64,000 nucleotides of DNA. Origin: Eriocheir sinensis (taxonomy: Eukaryota > Arthropoda > Malacostraca > Decapoda > Varunidae). Under the pieces are notes generated by a model that had not been told where the DNA came from, made no database searches, and saw only the letters and a program-made list of their open reading frames with translations. Positions 22,918-33,719 of the stretch are shown here, piece after piece; position 1 is the first letter of the stretch; each line of letters opens with the position of its first letter. The position numbers were made by a program, and so were the translations under genes. The stretch covers positions 1 to 64,000 of the forward strand of contig NW_026111754.1 of assembly GCF_024679095.1 (NCBI RefSeq), in the 5' to 3' direction.

Positions 22918-24140
22918 TATTGAAAATATTATCATAGTTCAACACGGTTTCTTCGGGAATGTAGTCACCCAACATAGAGTCGTAAACAATCTTCGATGCA
23001 TTGTATACTTCAGGTTTGTAACTTTCCAAAGCTGCTGCATCCGATGTATTAAAAAACTGCACAAATTCAGATTGCATTCCAAGATAAAATTGGAGAGTTA
23101 ATCTGCAAACGTTAGCCTTTACCATTGAAAAGACACTAGGACAGAGCAACAACACATCGATATTCCATCCCTTCGATTTTAAAAAGTTCTTATACAGAAT
23201 GTAAAGCAAATACAGAGTCGAAAAGGTTGCATTCTCGTTAGTGTGGAAACTCTTATTTAAATTTAATTTGATTTGAGATAAATAATCATACATCAATATT
23301 GCATTAGTGGTAAATTTTGTTGTAGTATCCTTTCCAAAGAAGAGATCGAGTACATTGTTTGGTTCAAGCGTTTCTAACCGATACATCGGATTGGTGATAA
23401 TTTCATCACCAAGAGAGATTTGGGTGTCTTCAGATATCCAGATAGAGGATGGATCTGATGGACCATAAGCAGGCCCGAGCTCAGAACTATAAGACTCATT
23501 GATGACACCAGCTGTTGAGTACTGTACAGATTGGGCAATTAAAATACACGAGAAGGGGCCTGCCGATCCAGTGCTATAGTGTAGAGAATATTCACACGAT
23601 TCCTGAGTATTGAGTACAGCCGACGTGTACTGATTACTATTACCTTCCACAGTCAAATACATGAACTTGTAAGCTGGTGTGTCAACGACTGTCGGACACA
23701 GAGGTACACCCGCCTGCTGATCCTCGAGATAATCAGATTGCACTAGCAATGTAATGAAAAGTATAGCATTGGTGGAGTTAATAGTGATTAACTTATAAAC
23801 TCCACCACCTAGTGACTGCACACGCACGTCCAATCGAGCAGTATTTTTTATCATACATTGACAAGTCATCTTCTAATCTTCTCATACTGATAGGTATGTT
23901 TCCATGATGGTCAGTTGCTACTACGTTAGTTAATTCCTTCGACCAAGTTAGACACACTTTACCATATCGGTTAGGATAATAATTGCTTTCTAGACCTTTT
24001 GGTCCACGCAAACCGATTTCACCTTGAGGACCTGTGAAACCCATCACTCCCTGAGGCCCTTGTGGTCCATTCAAACCCCGTTCTCCTGGGTCTCCCTTAA
24101 GACCTTGTGGACCTTGTGGACCTTGTGGCCGGTCATTACT
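22889..24140 (-). pseudogene. Chimera: collagen-like protein fused to the C-terminus of the gene at 38383-39922
   Basis: The 5' part (about 24140-24000) encodes uninterrupted Gly-X-Y triplets ([20 protein letters not shown]). It is followed by a globular beta-rich domain after a one-base shift near 23850. At about 23395 the frame passes without a stop into a segment (from NPMYRLETLEPNN on) that is duplicated from 38383-38890. There is no start codon upstream of the collagen repeats, because a TGA lies immediately before them, so the 5' end is lost. A collagen-like gene is a known feature of WSSV. The fusion is therefore a rearranged remnant, although its reading frame is kept across the joint. 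Confidence 0.7.
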
Positions 24141-25464
24141 TGCAAGGAACGTTCAGCCCTCCCACCCTCAAAGAGGAAACGGGTAAGACACTCGGCTACC
24201 CTTGCACTGGCGCCTTGTCCCAATACATGACGTTGATGGTACCAAAACCCACTGGCGTCCAATCGCACTCGCACGTAACCCGCGAAGAAATCTTAGGCTA
24301 TGTCGAATTAGTTTTGCAAAATAAACACAACCTCATCGATTACTTTTCGTCTCTAGGAAAACAAGAGACGTGCAACTGTACTTGTGATGTGTTCTGTCCT
24401 GTCTTGCACGCCAACGGCAGAGACGGACCTGTCGCAGCTGTACCCAGTCGCGGAAATAGACACAGTCAATTTCTGCTCATGTCCACTCTACCTAAGAATG
24501 ATCTCAGTTTGACATACACTCTTGAAGTTACAGGCTGGTGACTTACATGTTATGAACAGCATTGGGCGTACCGACCGTCAAGGGTCTCGGATCAACCTCG
24601 ATCATCTCAACATCAACACGGGCTGGGACCTCAACACGAAGGTTCCGTTCACGGCTAATGTGTGGTCCGCCAAAAGCAGTAACGTGGCATTCACTCCTTA
24701 TTCGTGTCGACTTCTCAACAGACCTGCTAATTATCTCAACGACGAGAAATTATGGAAGCCCACGAGATTCAATAGGTCCGCAAAGACCATGGGTGCACAC
24801 AACGGGCACGCTGCAGACATACCTCCTAAATCAGTCTATAACAAAAATAGCATCAATGATATTTACAATCCATCTCTAGGAGACAATCTTGTCGACCAGA
24901 TTCACAATAAGGCGGTTATGGATGGTCAAGACGGTTCGGTTTCTCGTCGACTAATCGATATGATGGAGAACGCAACAGGCACGTCTCCTTCGACTCTGAA
25001 CGTTGGGATGTTCAATCCACATGTCGAAGGCAGTAGAGACGTGATTTCCTGCTTTGCCACATCCATATTCACTCATAGACTCTCCACTTACACCGTCCCT
25101 CAAAAAGAAGGGTTGGGAAGTGTTCCAGATTCACCCTATGAACATTCCTGTAGAACCACTCAAAAATCCAACCATCGACTTGAAATCCGGACGAGTTTCA
25201 TGGTCAATTCCATCTAGCAGTCATTCTCACATAATTTGTAAGCCGCAGCCGCAGATACCCTCACACTCACATGTCTACGGATTGCCCCGTCACCCACCCC
25301 CACCTGTTTTATTCAACAATGTAACCCTTGAAGAAGAGGATGAGGAGAATAAAGAGGAGGATCATTACATGTCCATGAATAATTACATTAGCAGTTCTGC
25401 ACCCAATGCTTCATCATCATGCATTACACCACCGCCTCTTCCTGAACGCAATATGACCATGTAA
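24107..25464 (+). pseudogene. Viral-type gene with two frameshifts, possibly 5'-truncated
   Basis: Frames 24107-24541, 24522-25217 and 25054-25464 follow one another with shifts near 24530 and in an AAAAA run near 25103. The first frame begins inside the collagen repeats of the opposite strand, so its N-terminus is uncertain; clear coding character starts near 24190. It contains a Cys cluster (CNCTCDVFCP) and an Asn/Asp-rich middle. The Pro-rich, acidic C-terminus ends in PPPLPERNMTM. No family is recognised. Confidence 0.5.
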
Positions 25465-25627
25465 AGAGTGGAGGCGATTCATGTGTAACCACAATTCAAA
25501 CCCAAACCAAAACATAGTTCAAAATGAAACAAAGCCAAAGCATAGTTTAAATAATATTAAGAGATAGATATAGATTTTTTATTATTATAAATTAAATACA
25601 CAATTTGTTAATGAATTTTTTTTTACC

Positions 25628-26400
25628 CTTCAATATCTGAAGCTTCGGAAGACTAAAACACATTCACTTTGATCCCTTAAGGCGAATGTGTGTTTTGAGT
25701 TATGATGCATCCAATTCTTAATTGGAGTGTGAACAGAATCTGAAGCTTGAAGACTAAAACACACATTCACTTTGATCCCTTAAGGCGAATGTGTGTTTTT
25801 CTGTTATGATGCATCCAATTCTTAATTGGAGTGTGAACAGAATCTGAAGCTCGGAAGACTAAAACACATTCACTTTGATCCAAGACTAAAACACACATTC
25901 ACTTTGATCCCTTAAGGCGAATGTGTGTTTTGAGTTATAATGCATCCAATTCTTAATTGGAGTGTGAACAGAATCTGAAGCTCTGAAGACTAAAACACAC
26001 ATTCACTTCGATCCCTTAAGGCAAATGTGTGTTTTCTGTTATGTTGCATCCAAATCTTAATTGAGTGTTAACAGAATCTGAAGCTCCAGAAGACTAAAAC
26101 ACACATTCACTTCGGTTAAGGTTAGATGACATTTGAATGTTGTCTAAACTCTATCGAAGTGAATGTGTGTTTTAGTATTACTGAGCGTCTGATTATGTGA
26201 TATACTGTAACTGGTGTCTTCCCCATGGGACTTTTCTTTTTGTCTTTCTTTGCGTCCCATTTAATGCAACTGAATGTCATCTAAACTCTATCGAAGTGAA
26301 TGTGTGTTTTGTTTTCAAGCGTCGAAGCCAATTCTTCTACATTTATCAAGGTGAATGTGTATATTTGTATGACGCATCTTAATAAACTTATATTCACATG
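25628..26400. repeat. hrB array 1
   Basis: Five to six imperfect units contain AACACACATTCACTT and its inverse AAGGCGAATGTGTGTTTT. These are separated by GATCCCTT spacers and GCATCCAATTCTTAATTGG. The paired arms make each unit a palindrome able to form a hairpin. 25465-25627 and 26400-26535 are AT-rich and hold no gene. Confidence 0.9.
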
Positions 26401-26535
26401 TAGAGTAAATATTTAACTTTGAGAATACCAACTCTGAAAATATCAGAAGCAAATAGGTTGGGTCCAATATTTTACATCTCCATGCAAGACAACTTCAATG
26501 GCTTATGCTTTAATTTAACAATATGTGAATGAGGG

Positions 26536-26878
26536 ATACACTAACTTCAGAATATAAACTTTGCATGGGTATATGTACATCGATAGTACAAAGTGGGGTC
26601 CAAATCTTCATGGGGTGCATACAGATTATAAACTTAATTGAGATGAATGTGTGTCTGCACTACGGAGCGTCCAATTTCTATCTTTGTCGCGACAAACTAC
26701 CTAAATTCGAGAATATAACTTTACAGATTCCTACTTTCTCCTCTCTAATAATTTATATACCTTCCCTCAGAAAAACTCAATTTTTAGATTAACGCTTAGG
26801 AGACGAAATCGTCAAATATCGGACCCCACTCTAGCTAGTGTTGATCATGAACAGATTCTGACTCTATCGGTGAATGTG
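26536..26878. repeat. Dispersed viral-block segment, copy 2
   Basis: Direct copy of 12110-12463 with small deletions. It is joined directly to hrC array 1. Confidence 0.9.
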
Positions 26879-28100
26879 TCGAGGGTGATAATCACCTGCA
26901 AAAAAAGGGTGTTAATTCCACATATGGAAATGACGGGTGTTAATTGCACATATCATATAGTAGTGACGTAACAATACTGTGACGAAGTCTCTAAATTATC
27001 TGCAAAATAGTAGTGATGTAACAATACTGTGACGTAGTCTAGCAATAACACGAGGGTGATAATCACCTGTAAAAATACTGTGACGTAGTCACGAGGGTGA
27101 TAATCACCTGCAAAATAGTAGTGACGTAACAATACTGTGACGTAGTCTAACAATAACACGAGGGTGATAATCACCTGTAAAAAAACACGAGGGTGATAAT
27201 TGCACATGTAGTAGTGACGTAACAATACTGTGACGTAGTCTAGCAATAACACGAGGGTGATAATCACCTGTAACAATACTGTGACGTAGTCACGAGGGTG
27301 ATAATCACCTGCAAAATAGTAGTGACGTAACAATACTGTGACGTAGTCTAACAATAACACGAGGGTGATAATCACCTGTAAAAACACGAGGGTGATAATT
27401 GCACATGTAGTAGTGACGTAACAATACTGTGACGTAGTCTATAACAATAACGAGGGTGATAATCACCTGCAAAAATAGTAGTGACGTAACAATACTGTGA
27501 CGTAGTCACAAGGGTGATAATCACCTGCAAAACACGAGGGTATAAATTGCACTAACAATCAATACTGTGACGTATTCTCTAACACGAGGGTGATAATCGC
27601 ACACATGTAGTGACGTAAGCAATACCTCCTATCGATACATACTGTGACGTAGTCGTAGTTTGGCATATCACGCACTTGTTAATGACGTAAGCGTGGTTAT
27701 CCAATTTTGGCATGTAATAAAGGTATGCCAAATCAAGCTAAATTTGGACATTGTTGGATTCGGCACGATTGATTGAGATGACGTAAATCGTAAGGAGTGT
27801 TATGCTCATGCTAAAAATGGCAGGAAGCATTGCGCGATTTTTAGTCTTGTTGTTATTTTTCCGATCAATTGATAATAAGGGATGGTTGTTAACACATGCC
27901 AAATTTGGATATTGTTGTTGACAAGGTTAATAATGACACCAATGACGTAAGCAATAGCGCTGATTGCACATAACACTTACCTCGAAGTCCGCATGACCTT
28001 TGGTGACGTAAGCTGCCAGGGTCGTTGACCACACTTACTTACAAGTCCGCATGACCTTTGGTGACGTAAGCTGCCAGGGGCGTTGACCACACTTACTTAC
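26879..28100. repeat. hrC array 1 (TGACGTAA / GGTGATAATCACC repeats)
   Basis: Up to 27,620 the array alternates TAGTGACGTAACAATACTG, TGACGTAGTC and CACGAGGGTGATAATCACCTG. GGTGATAATCACC is a near-perfect 13-bp palindrome. TGACGTAA and TGACGTAG resemble CRE/ATF half-site contexts. From 27,620 to 28,100 less repetitive DNA with further TGACGTAA copies follows. The whole block recurs inverted at 53836-54800. Confidence 0.92.
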
Positions 28101-28314
28101 TATAAACACGTCATTATTGCGTGTTGATTGCCAATTTTTTTTTGCATGTCTTTGGCACTGTTTTTTTTTTTGCCATGTTTTGTTTGTATCGACTCGTATT
28201 TGGGAAAATCAGTAGCCATGTGTACGAACATTGGTTTATTGATTAAACATTATAAACACCGATATTTACAAGACATGAATTTCCTATAAACAATACACAA
28301 TCAGCAACACCTAT

Positions 28315-29406
28315 TTAGCACTTATAAGTGCAGTTCTCATACAGATTGATCTTCAATTTATGCGACTGGTTAGTCAACGATGACATCATTTCCATGGGCT
28401 GTGATTCATTCATGAAGCCTGGTGACACAATGTGGATATACCCATCGTCGTTCCACATCGTTAATCTCTCACCATCGATGGCCACATTTGGCAACACTAT
28501 CCTGGTTCTCTTGGCATCAGGCAAGTCGTCAGTATCCTCATTATGACGCTTGGTATTCGCCTTCTTATTACCAGGAACTGCAACCAATTTGCGGGTGATG
28601 AGGACACTCGTCTTAACACGCCATAGCTGATTTTCAGTCGTCTCCTCTTCAACGAAGGGAACAAGCTCATTACCGATTGGAATCGACTCCTCCTCCTTCA
28701 CTGGAACCGACTCCTCCTCTGGAACATCCTCCTCCTCCTCCTCCTCTTCACCAGGTGCGTAGACTGGAATGTCCACCTCATTATCCTCCTCCTCCTCCTC
28801 CTCCTCCTCCTCCTCGTTGTTGTTGTCGTCTTCTTCGTCATCCTGTTCCTCCTCTTCCTCTTCGTTATCGTCATCCTCTTCCTCTTCGTTATCGTCCTCG
28901 TCGTCGTCATCGTCATCCTCCTCCTCCTCCTCCTCGTTGACTACGTCATCGTCTTCAACCGGACTGTACAAGGGGTACCCATCCTCATCGACATTTTCAC
29001 TGATAACGACTGGATCATACCTGTTATCGATGAACTTGAAGACACCAGGTGAAACCTCTTCTTTGAATGCAGCTGCTTTGTTATTGATGACGTGTGAATC
29101 CATGATGTTCATGTCATCGTCCAACAGTGCGAATTCCCTGATGACGAAGGGATGGTGTTGTCTGAAGATCAATGTGGTCCTGCCATGTTGCAATTCGCGG
29201 TGGGTGAAGGGCTTTGAGCACACCACACAATCATACTTGTGATAGTAGTCCATGTGCGTGGAAATGCAAAATCGGTGATTCAAATGACCACAAGCTGATT
29301 GGAAGACACGTAGACCTTCCTTGAATGCAGCATCGCATGTCACGCATGTCATTCTGTCTGTTGACTTGACCTTGTAATTTGGCATGACACGGGTGTGATC
29401 AATCAA
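28315..29406 (-). CDS. RING-H2 protein with long acidic region, 363 aa
   Basis: The zinc ligands fit C3H2C3: Cys21-x2-Cys24-x14-Cys39-x-His41-x2-His44-x2-Cys47-x12-Cys60-x2-Cys63. RING-H2 domains usually mark E3 ubiquitin ligases. Residues of roughly 155-245 are almost entirely Glu/Asp, with PVKEEES-type repeats. A basic KRTR motif near residue 290 may direct nuclear import. The ORF is intact. AATAAA in the right sense lies near 28232. WSSV encodes several RING-H2 proteins. A truncated, inverted copy is at 56034-56828. The Ser-rich and Pro-rich open frames on the opposite strand are shadows of the acidic codons. Confidence 0.85.
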   Translation of the reverse strand: MIDHTRVMPNYKVKSTDRMTCVTCDAAFKEGLRVFQSACGHLNHRFCISTHMDYYHKYDCVVCSKPFTHRELQHGRTTLIFRQHHPFVIREFALLDDDMNIMDSHVINNKAAAFKEEVSPGVFKFIDNRYDPVVISENVDEDGYPLYSPVEDDDVVNEEEEEEDDDDDDEDDNEEEEDDDNEEEEEEQDDEEDDNNNEEEEEEEEEEDNEVDIPVYAPGEEEEEEEDVPEEESVPVKEEESIPIGNELVPFVEEETTENQLWRVKTSVLITRKLVAVPGNKKANTKRHNEDTDDLPDAKRTRIVLPNVAIDGERLTMWNDDGYIHIVSPGFMNESQPMEMMSSLTNQSHKLKINLYENCTYKC

Positions 29407-29439
29407 TTTTGCACCATTGCATTACACTTCATTTTGAGA

Positions 29440-29577
29440 TTAATGCCAAATAATTGATATGACGAACAGCACGATGTCAGTAGTCCGCGCAGCGTTGTCT
29501 TCCTCTTTAGTGGCAGCGAGATCTTTGTAAGCACTTCCCAGGTTGTTAGACAGGTGGTTTTCTATGACCTTATCCAT
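29440..29577 (-). CDS. Small ORF, 45 aa
   Basis: ATG 29577 to TAA 29440-29442, just upstream of the RING gene on the same strand. The product has a charged helical N-terminal part (DKVIENHLSNNLG) and a hydrophobic C-terminal end (DIVLFVISIIWH) that could act as a short tail anchor. Low certainty because of its size. Confidence 0.4.
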   Translation of the reverse strand: MDKVIENHLSNNLGSAYKDLAATKEEDNAARTTDIVLFVISIIWH

Positions 29578-29616
29578 AATCCGTGATTGAACCCGAGCGT
29601 AATTGGACACGTCACA

Positions 29617-29623
29617 TATAAAT
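29617..29623 (+). promoter_or_regulatory. TATA box upstream of 29689
   Basis: TATAAAT, preceded by GGACACGTCACA, lies 66-72 bp before the ATG at 29689. The spacing is right for an RNA polymerase II promoter with a short leader. Confidence 0.6.
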
Positions 29624-29688
29624 GGCTATATGGTTAACGGTAATTAAACACATACTCAAGCGATAACTCTAACTACACCACCGTAACG

Positions 29689-29943
29689 ATGAATGAAACC
29701 GTATCCACTGAGGAGTACAACTTGGACAGACGCGAACGCCGCGAAGGTGTAGTGTTCAAGGGCAAAGAACACAGAGATTATGTCCTCTCGTTGCCTAATC
29801 ATGGATCGTGCTACACCCAACACCCCATCGATGTTGAGGCATACGCTCAGTCGGATCTCGTGAATCGATGCAATATCATTCTCGATGGGATTCAGGTCAC
29901 GGAAAAGAATAAAGATCAGATAGATCTATTGAGAAAAACCTGA
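29689..29943 (+). CDS. Small viral-type protein, 84 aa
   Basis: An intact ORF with a TATA box upstream. The N-terminus is charged (RRERREGVVFKGKEHRD). The C-terminal 28 residues (CNIILDGIQVTEKNKDQ) are clearly related to the next small ORF at 29959-30105, so the two arose by tandem duplication. Function is unknown. Confidence 0.6.
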   Translation: MNETVSTEEYNLDRRERREGVVFKGKEHRDYVLSLPNHGSCYTQHPIDVEAYAQSDLVNRCNIILDGIQVTEKNKDQIDLLRKT

Positions 29944-29958
29944 CTCTATTAATATACA

Positions 29959-30105
29959 ATGAAGTTAATCCTCCAAGTCGCGACTGAGTGCAATATCGTC
30001 TTGGATAATGTGCAATTCACAACAGAATACGACAAAGAACAGATAGCAAATTTGAGAGACTGTTTCACCGAATTGATATACCAGCCCTGTGGAAACAGCA
30101 TCTAA
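29959..30105 (+). CDS. Small paralogue of the preceding ORF, 48 aa
   Basis: ATG 29959 to TAA 30103-30105. The motif TECNIVLDNVQFTTEYDKEQ aligns with the C-terminal half of the 84-residue protein upstream. It lacks the charged N-terminal half. It is 15 bp downstream and may be read from the same transcript. Confidence 0.55.
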   Translation: MKLILQVATECNIVLDNVQFTTEYDKEQIANLRDCFTELIYQPCGNSI

Positions 30106-30187
30106 AATCACCACCAAGAACCACGTCATTATGAATTTGTTTTAAGGTTCGTGACAGGCATGCGTCTCCGAAGGTTCACAAGGCAGA

Positions 30188-30565
30188 ATGAATACTGTTA
30201 TCAAATCTGATGATTTATCTTGGACAACTGTCGATAGCGATCCAGAAGACGATGATGAGAGAGTCAGCATCAGTGGTGGTGAACCAATAGCGATCGGCTT
30301 AACATTCAAAACAAGTGATAGTAAAATTTGGTCTGAATGTGTGTCTTTGTCTTACGAAGTGTTCAATTCTGATTTTGTAAGTCTAATGTTTGAGTTAAAG
30401 TCTTACTGCTACAAATTCAGAATTGGACACTCCGTAAGACAAAAACACACATTCACTTCAATAGAGTTAAGTCGACATTTAGTGTGTGCTCGCATTGAGT
30501 TGAGTCTGCGTGTCGAAGAGACAACAGCGGCGGTGGCGTCTGTCATTTCATTGGTAGGTGTGTAG
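30188..30565 (+). CDS. ORF with acidic N-terminus running into an hr unit
   Basis: The first 45 residues (including DSDPEDDDERVSISGGEP) look coding. From about 30320 to 30480 the frame crosses a palindromic hr unit (GTCTGAATGTGTGTCTTTGT ... ACACACATTCACTTC), and the last part is low complexity. It may be a gene fragment truncated by the repeat. Confidence 0.35.
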   Translation: MNTVIKSDDLSWTTVDSDPEDDDERVSISGGEPIAIGLTFKTSDSKIWSECVSLSYEVFNSDFVSLMFELKSYCYKFRIGHSVRQKHTFTSIELSRHLVCARIELSLRVEETTAAVASVISLVGV

Positions 30566-30635
30566 TAGTCGTGTTTGTGTGCGTGTGTGTCTTAGCCTTG
30601 TATGTGCGGGTGTGTGTTTGTATCATCAACAAGAT

Positions 30636-30643
30636 TATAAATA
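30636..30643 (+). promoter_or_regulatory. TATA box upstream of 30740
   Basis: TATAAATA lies about 100 bp before the ATG at 30740. The leader is ACTGCGTCTCTACC-like and unique. Confidence 0.55.
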
Positions 30644-30739
30644 CTTAACTGCGTCTCTACCTTAACAGGCAACCATCATTCATCATTGGAGAAAGAGATA
30701 GTTTGGAGCAAGCTAGTCTTCAAACAGTCTACAATCAAA

Positions 30740-31115
30740 ATGACGACGATTCCACACATCAGCCATGCGGATTATATGGAACGTCTCCACACAAAATACA
30801 TAGCTTATGTGGGTGCTCATACCCACATCGTGGATCGAGTCAAGTTAATTTTTAACACTGTCAGACATCCACCCACATTCCTCTCTTCTATTCCTTGTCT
30901 TCGAAATTTAAGATCGTCGACGAGAAATTTATTTTCCAACAAGTTGAAACACTTCACTAGAAATTTTAGGTTACCTGACGATGTGCAATTATTGTTGTAT
31001 GTTCTAAGTGTCTTGCATCATGAAATACAGACTGTACATGATGTTAGTCAAGAGCGCGGCAATCAATGTATTGATTTCATGAGAGAATTGGGTTACCGAC
31101 AAAGACGTTTGCCTT
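30740..31115 (+). pseudogene. 3'-truncated viral-type gene
   Basis: Coding starts at ATG 30740 (MTTIPHISHADYMERL) behind a TATA box. The product is helical and basic, with His residues near GAHTHIVDRV. At about 31112 it meets the duplicated block from 20478-20740 on the opposite strand, and the remaining frame to 31171 is antisense of that block. The natural C-terminus is missing. No family is recognised. Confidence 0.55.
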
Positions 31116-32169
31116 CCATTCTATTGGAAACTTGTCTAAAAGGACACCGATGTAAGGTCGAGTTAATCTAGCATAACGAACACTTCTTCTACTAGCGTTG
31201 TAAATGTGAATTCTGTTATCTCCCTCCGAACAACACGGCCCGGCATACTCCGATCCTGGTAAGACCATCATTTCCTTATCGTTGACATTCGTTGAAAACG
31301 TACCACACATTACATAACGAGCATTAGTAAAAGTTTTTCTCTTAAAGCCTATTCGTCGAATATGTGTTTGAATCGTCGATAAGATCGCAGGTGTCAGCGT
31401 TACGGTTTCACGGGTGCGCATTTCTTTATTCATCGAGACTATGTTTTTCCAATTATAAAATTTAACGATCATTTTTTTGTTGTCGTAACCATGAGTGTGA
31501 ATACTATAGTCTTTCGACAAAGAACTGTCACTATCCGTGTTTGCAAAACTCGGTCTGTCTGCGAACCCTACCTTAGTCCAAGTATTGAACCGATCATCTT
31601 TATTGACGAGAACCTGTAATATATCATTTTGGCAATCTCTGAACAAGTTACGAGAGCACGTTATCCAGATAAAGAAAGGGTTCCCGTAAACATTCCGCCT
31701 TGACGTATGTGTTAACACATCCATATGTGAATCAATGGCTAGTTGTTTAATGCTCGACTCGGCCAACACGACACTGATGATAAAAGCAGCCATTTCCTGG
31801 TCTTGCCAATACCTGTTCCATCGCCAATGACCAAACCCCCTCCATAATTGTTCACTCGTATCTCTTCACGAATTCTCGAGTCATATGTTGCGTTTAACAG
31901 AGTTTCAACACTCAAAGAAGGACTCCAACAAGCATGTTTGTAGTATTGAATTAAAGCTAATCGTACGGCGTGTACTTGTACTTGGTTAATCGAAAAGGTC
32001 GTGGTAAACTCTTAGGGTACAGGTTACATGCCACTTCTTGACACAAGCGCACCGATGTTAAAGCTTCGCTTTGATAAATTTTAAACGATGGGGTTGGAAA
32101 CTTAATACAATTTGTTTCACCGTCGTCATCAAATAACTTTGATAATAATATTTTTGTCTTTGGATTCAT
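31112..32169 (-). pseudogene. Strawberry-notch-like helicase N-terminus fused to a duplicated viral gene piece
   Basis: Frames 31957-32169, 31799-31985 and 31380-31793 together form the N-terminal part of an SF2 helicase. GLVIGDGTGIGKTR at about 31799-31840 is a Walker A loop in the style of Strawberry-notch proteins (GDGxGxGKG/T). It is preceded by a Q-motif-like stretch, and is followed by FFIWITCSRNLFRDCQNDIL, matching the region after motif I. Single-base shifts lie near 31980 and 31797. At 31379 the helicase stops and continues, in frame, as the duplicate of 20478-20740. Motifs II-VI are absent. Such a helicase would act in transcription or replication, but this copy cannot be functional. 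Confidence 0.6.
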
Positions 32170-32341
32170 TTCTATATTTTTCTAACTCACATGTTTTAAA
32201 ATAAAACTCAGGCACTACTAAAGTTAAAGTTTATTAAATAGAGAAAAGAAAAGTTTACATGTAGACTGGAACCCTCGTTCGCCATGGTATAGATATTCAA
32301 CTGCAACCAACTGCTGTCAACTGTAATTGAATAAAATGATA

Positions 32342-33036
32342 TTAGTTATGGTCGTTGCTGGCAACCACTTCCCTTCTCCTCCTCTTGTAGTGATATGGGG
32401 GGGGTTCTTCTGGGCTCTGGACCACATCTCTACACTTCCATTTAGAACTCGAGGAAGGAAGGAAGTGTAACCGTTCCCGAACTCTAGAAATGAATAACGA
32501 AAAATATATTACAGACGGTATTAAAAAACTATACGAGTATTTCGAAACATCCAATAAAAATATATTGGAACGAACTCTTCGTTGCTGGGTGGACGCACAC
32601 CACCCATCACATGAACTCTATTGTTGAATACAGGTATGGAGTCGAACGAAGGTGCGACCTGGTACGTCGTGTGGAGGTTCTCGAGGTGCAACGCTAGCAC
32701 CATACGGAACTCGGACAAAATATCATCCAACGCGATGGACATGAAACGTATACTCGATCGCAAGGCGTGAGACAGCTTCAATGCAAAATCCCAATGAACG
32801 GGTTTGTTCATCTGAATTTCGTCTATTGACTGCATTTCGAGTTTGGAGAGACTCGTGTCTGCAAACTGATCGTGTTCTAGTGTGCGTTCGAACTGTTGCA
32901 GATGTGCCTGGTAGACACTCTTGACATACAGGCAACTTTTCTTCAAACCATCTTCAACTCCTTGTTTCAATTCATCTATCAAGGATAAGACTAATTGTTG
33001 TTCGTTCGAGAAAACTAATTGTTGTTCGTTAGACAT
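32342..33036 (-). pseudogene. Viral-type protein, one frameshift near the C-terminus
   Basis: The main frame runs from 33036 to 32521 (171 aa). The N-terminus contains a small tandem duplication, NEQQLVFSNEQQLV. A second frame, 32554-32342, follows in the overlap and carries a hydrophobic stretch (FLIPSVIYFSLFI), a PPPY motif and a basic KRRRR cluster. It could be the true C-terminus after a one-base shift near 32530. No family is recognised. Confidence 0.55.
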
Positions 33037-33239
33037 CGTAACGGACAGGATGACACTCTGTATTTGTTTAATATAAAAAAAGGTGAAAAAATAAGGTCTT
33101 TGATATCGCGGTATAGAACATAAATCACAATTTGTGAAATTAAAAATATCAAAACGTATTCAATCTAGACACAGATAAGAAAGACTGGAGTTAAATATTT
33201 CAAATTTAGTATTAAAACAGACTGGTTTGATCCAATATT

Positions 33240-33560
33240 TCAAATTTAGGACTGGGGTCCAATATTGTATTGTTGTTGTTGTTAGTGTTATCCTTTTGTC
33301 TTTATAACAGAAAGACTGGGGTCCAATATTGTATCGTTACTAAGTATGTGCCATGTGTCACAATCCCCATGCAGCAGGGAAAGCGGGTAGCGTCCAATTC
33401 TGATTCTGGTATATCCGAAACGGACACATCGACATTGGATCTTGAGTATTTTGTCTATGAAAATGGTAGCTTAGGATAATTCAACCTTTTGCCTATACAA
33501 CAGAAAGACTGGGGTCCAATATTGTATCGTTGCTAGGTACTGTGTGCCATATAGCGTCCA
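33240..33560. repeat. GGGGTCCAATATTG repeats
   Basis: Three copies of GAAAGACTGGGGTCCAATATTGTATCG and shorter versions, with GCGTCCAATTCTGA spacers. They belong to the dispersed GTGGGGTCC element. 33100-33240 and 33560-33720 are AT-rich with no gene. Confidence 0.85.
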
Positions 33561-33719
33561 ATTCTGACTTTGGCTTGCACTTTGAATCTTCTTTCTCATT
33601 TAACTTTTCTTAGATGAAAATAGCTATATTTCTTTGGTTTAAGTGAAGTGTTTAAAAAATTCGATACAAAAAATTTATCAAATTCACACTGCTCAAAAAA
33701 TTCAGGTTAAATAAATTAT

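Noticed and set aside
28677..29242. Ser-rich and Pro-rich ORFs opposite the RING gene (also at 56278-56669)
   Set aside because: Antisense shadows of GAG/GAC codons in the acidic region.
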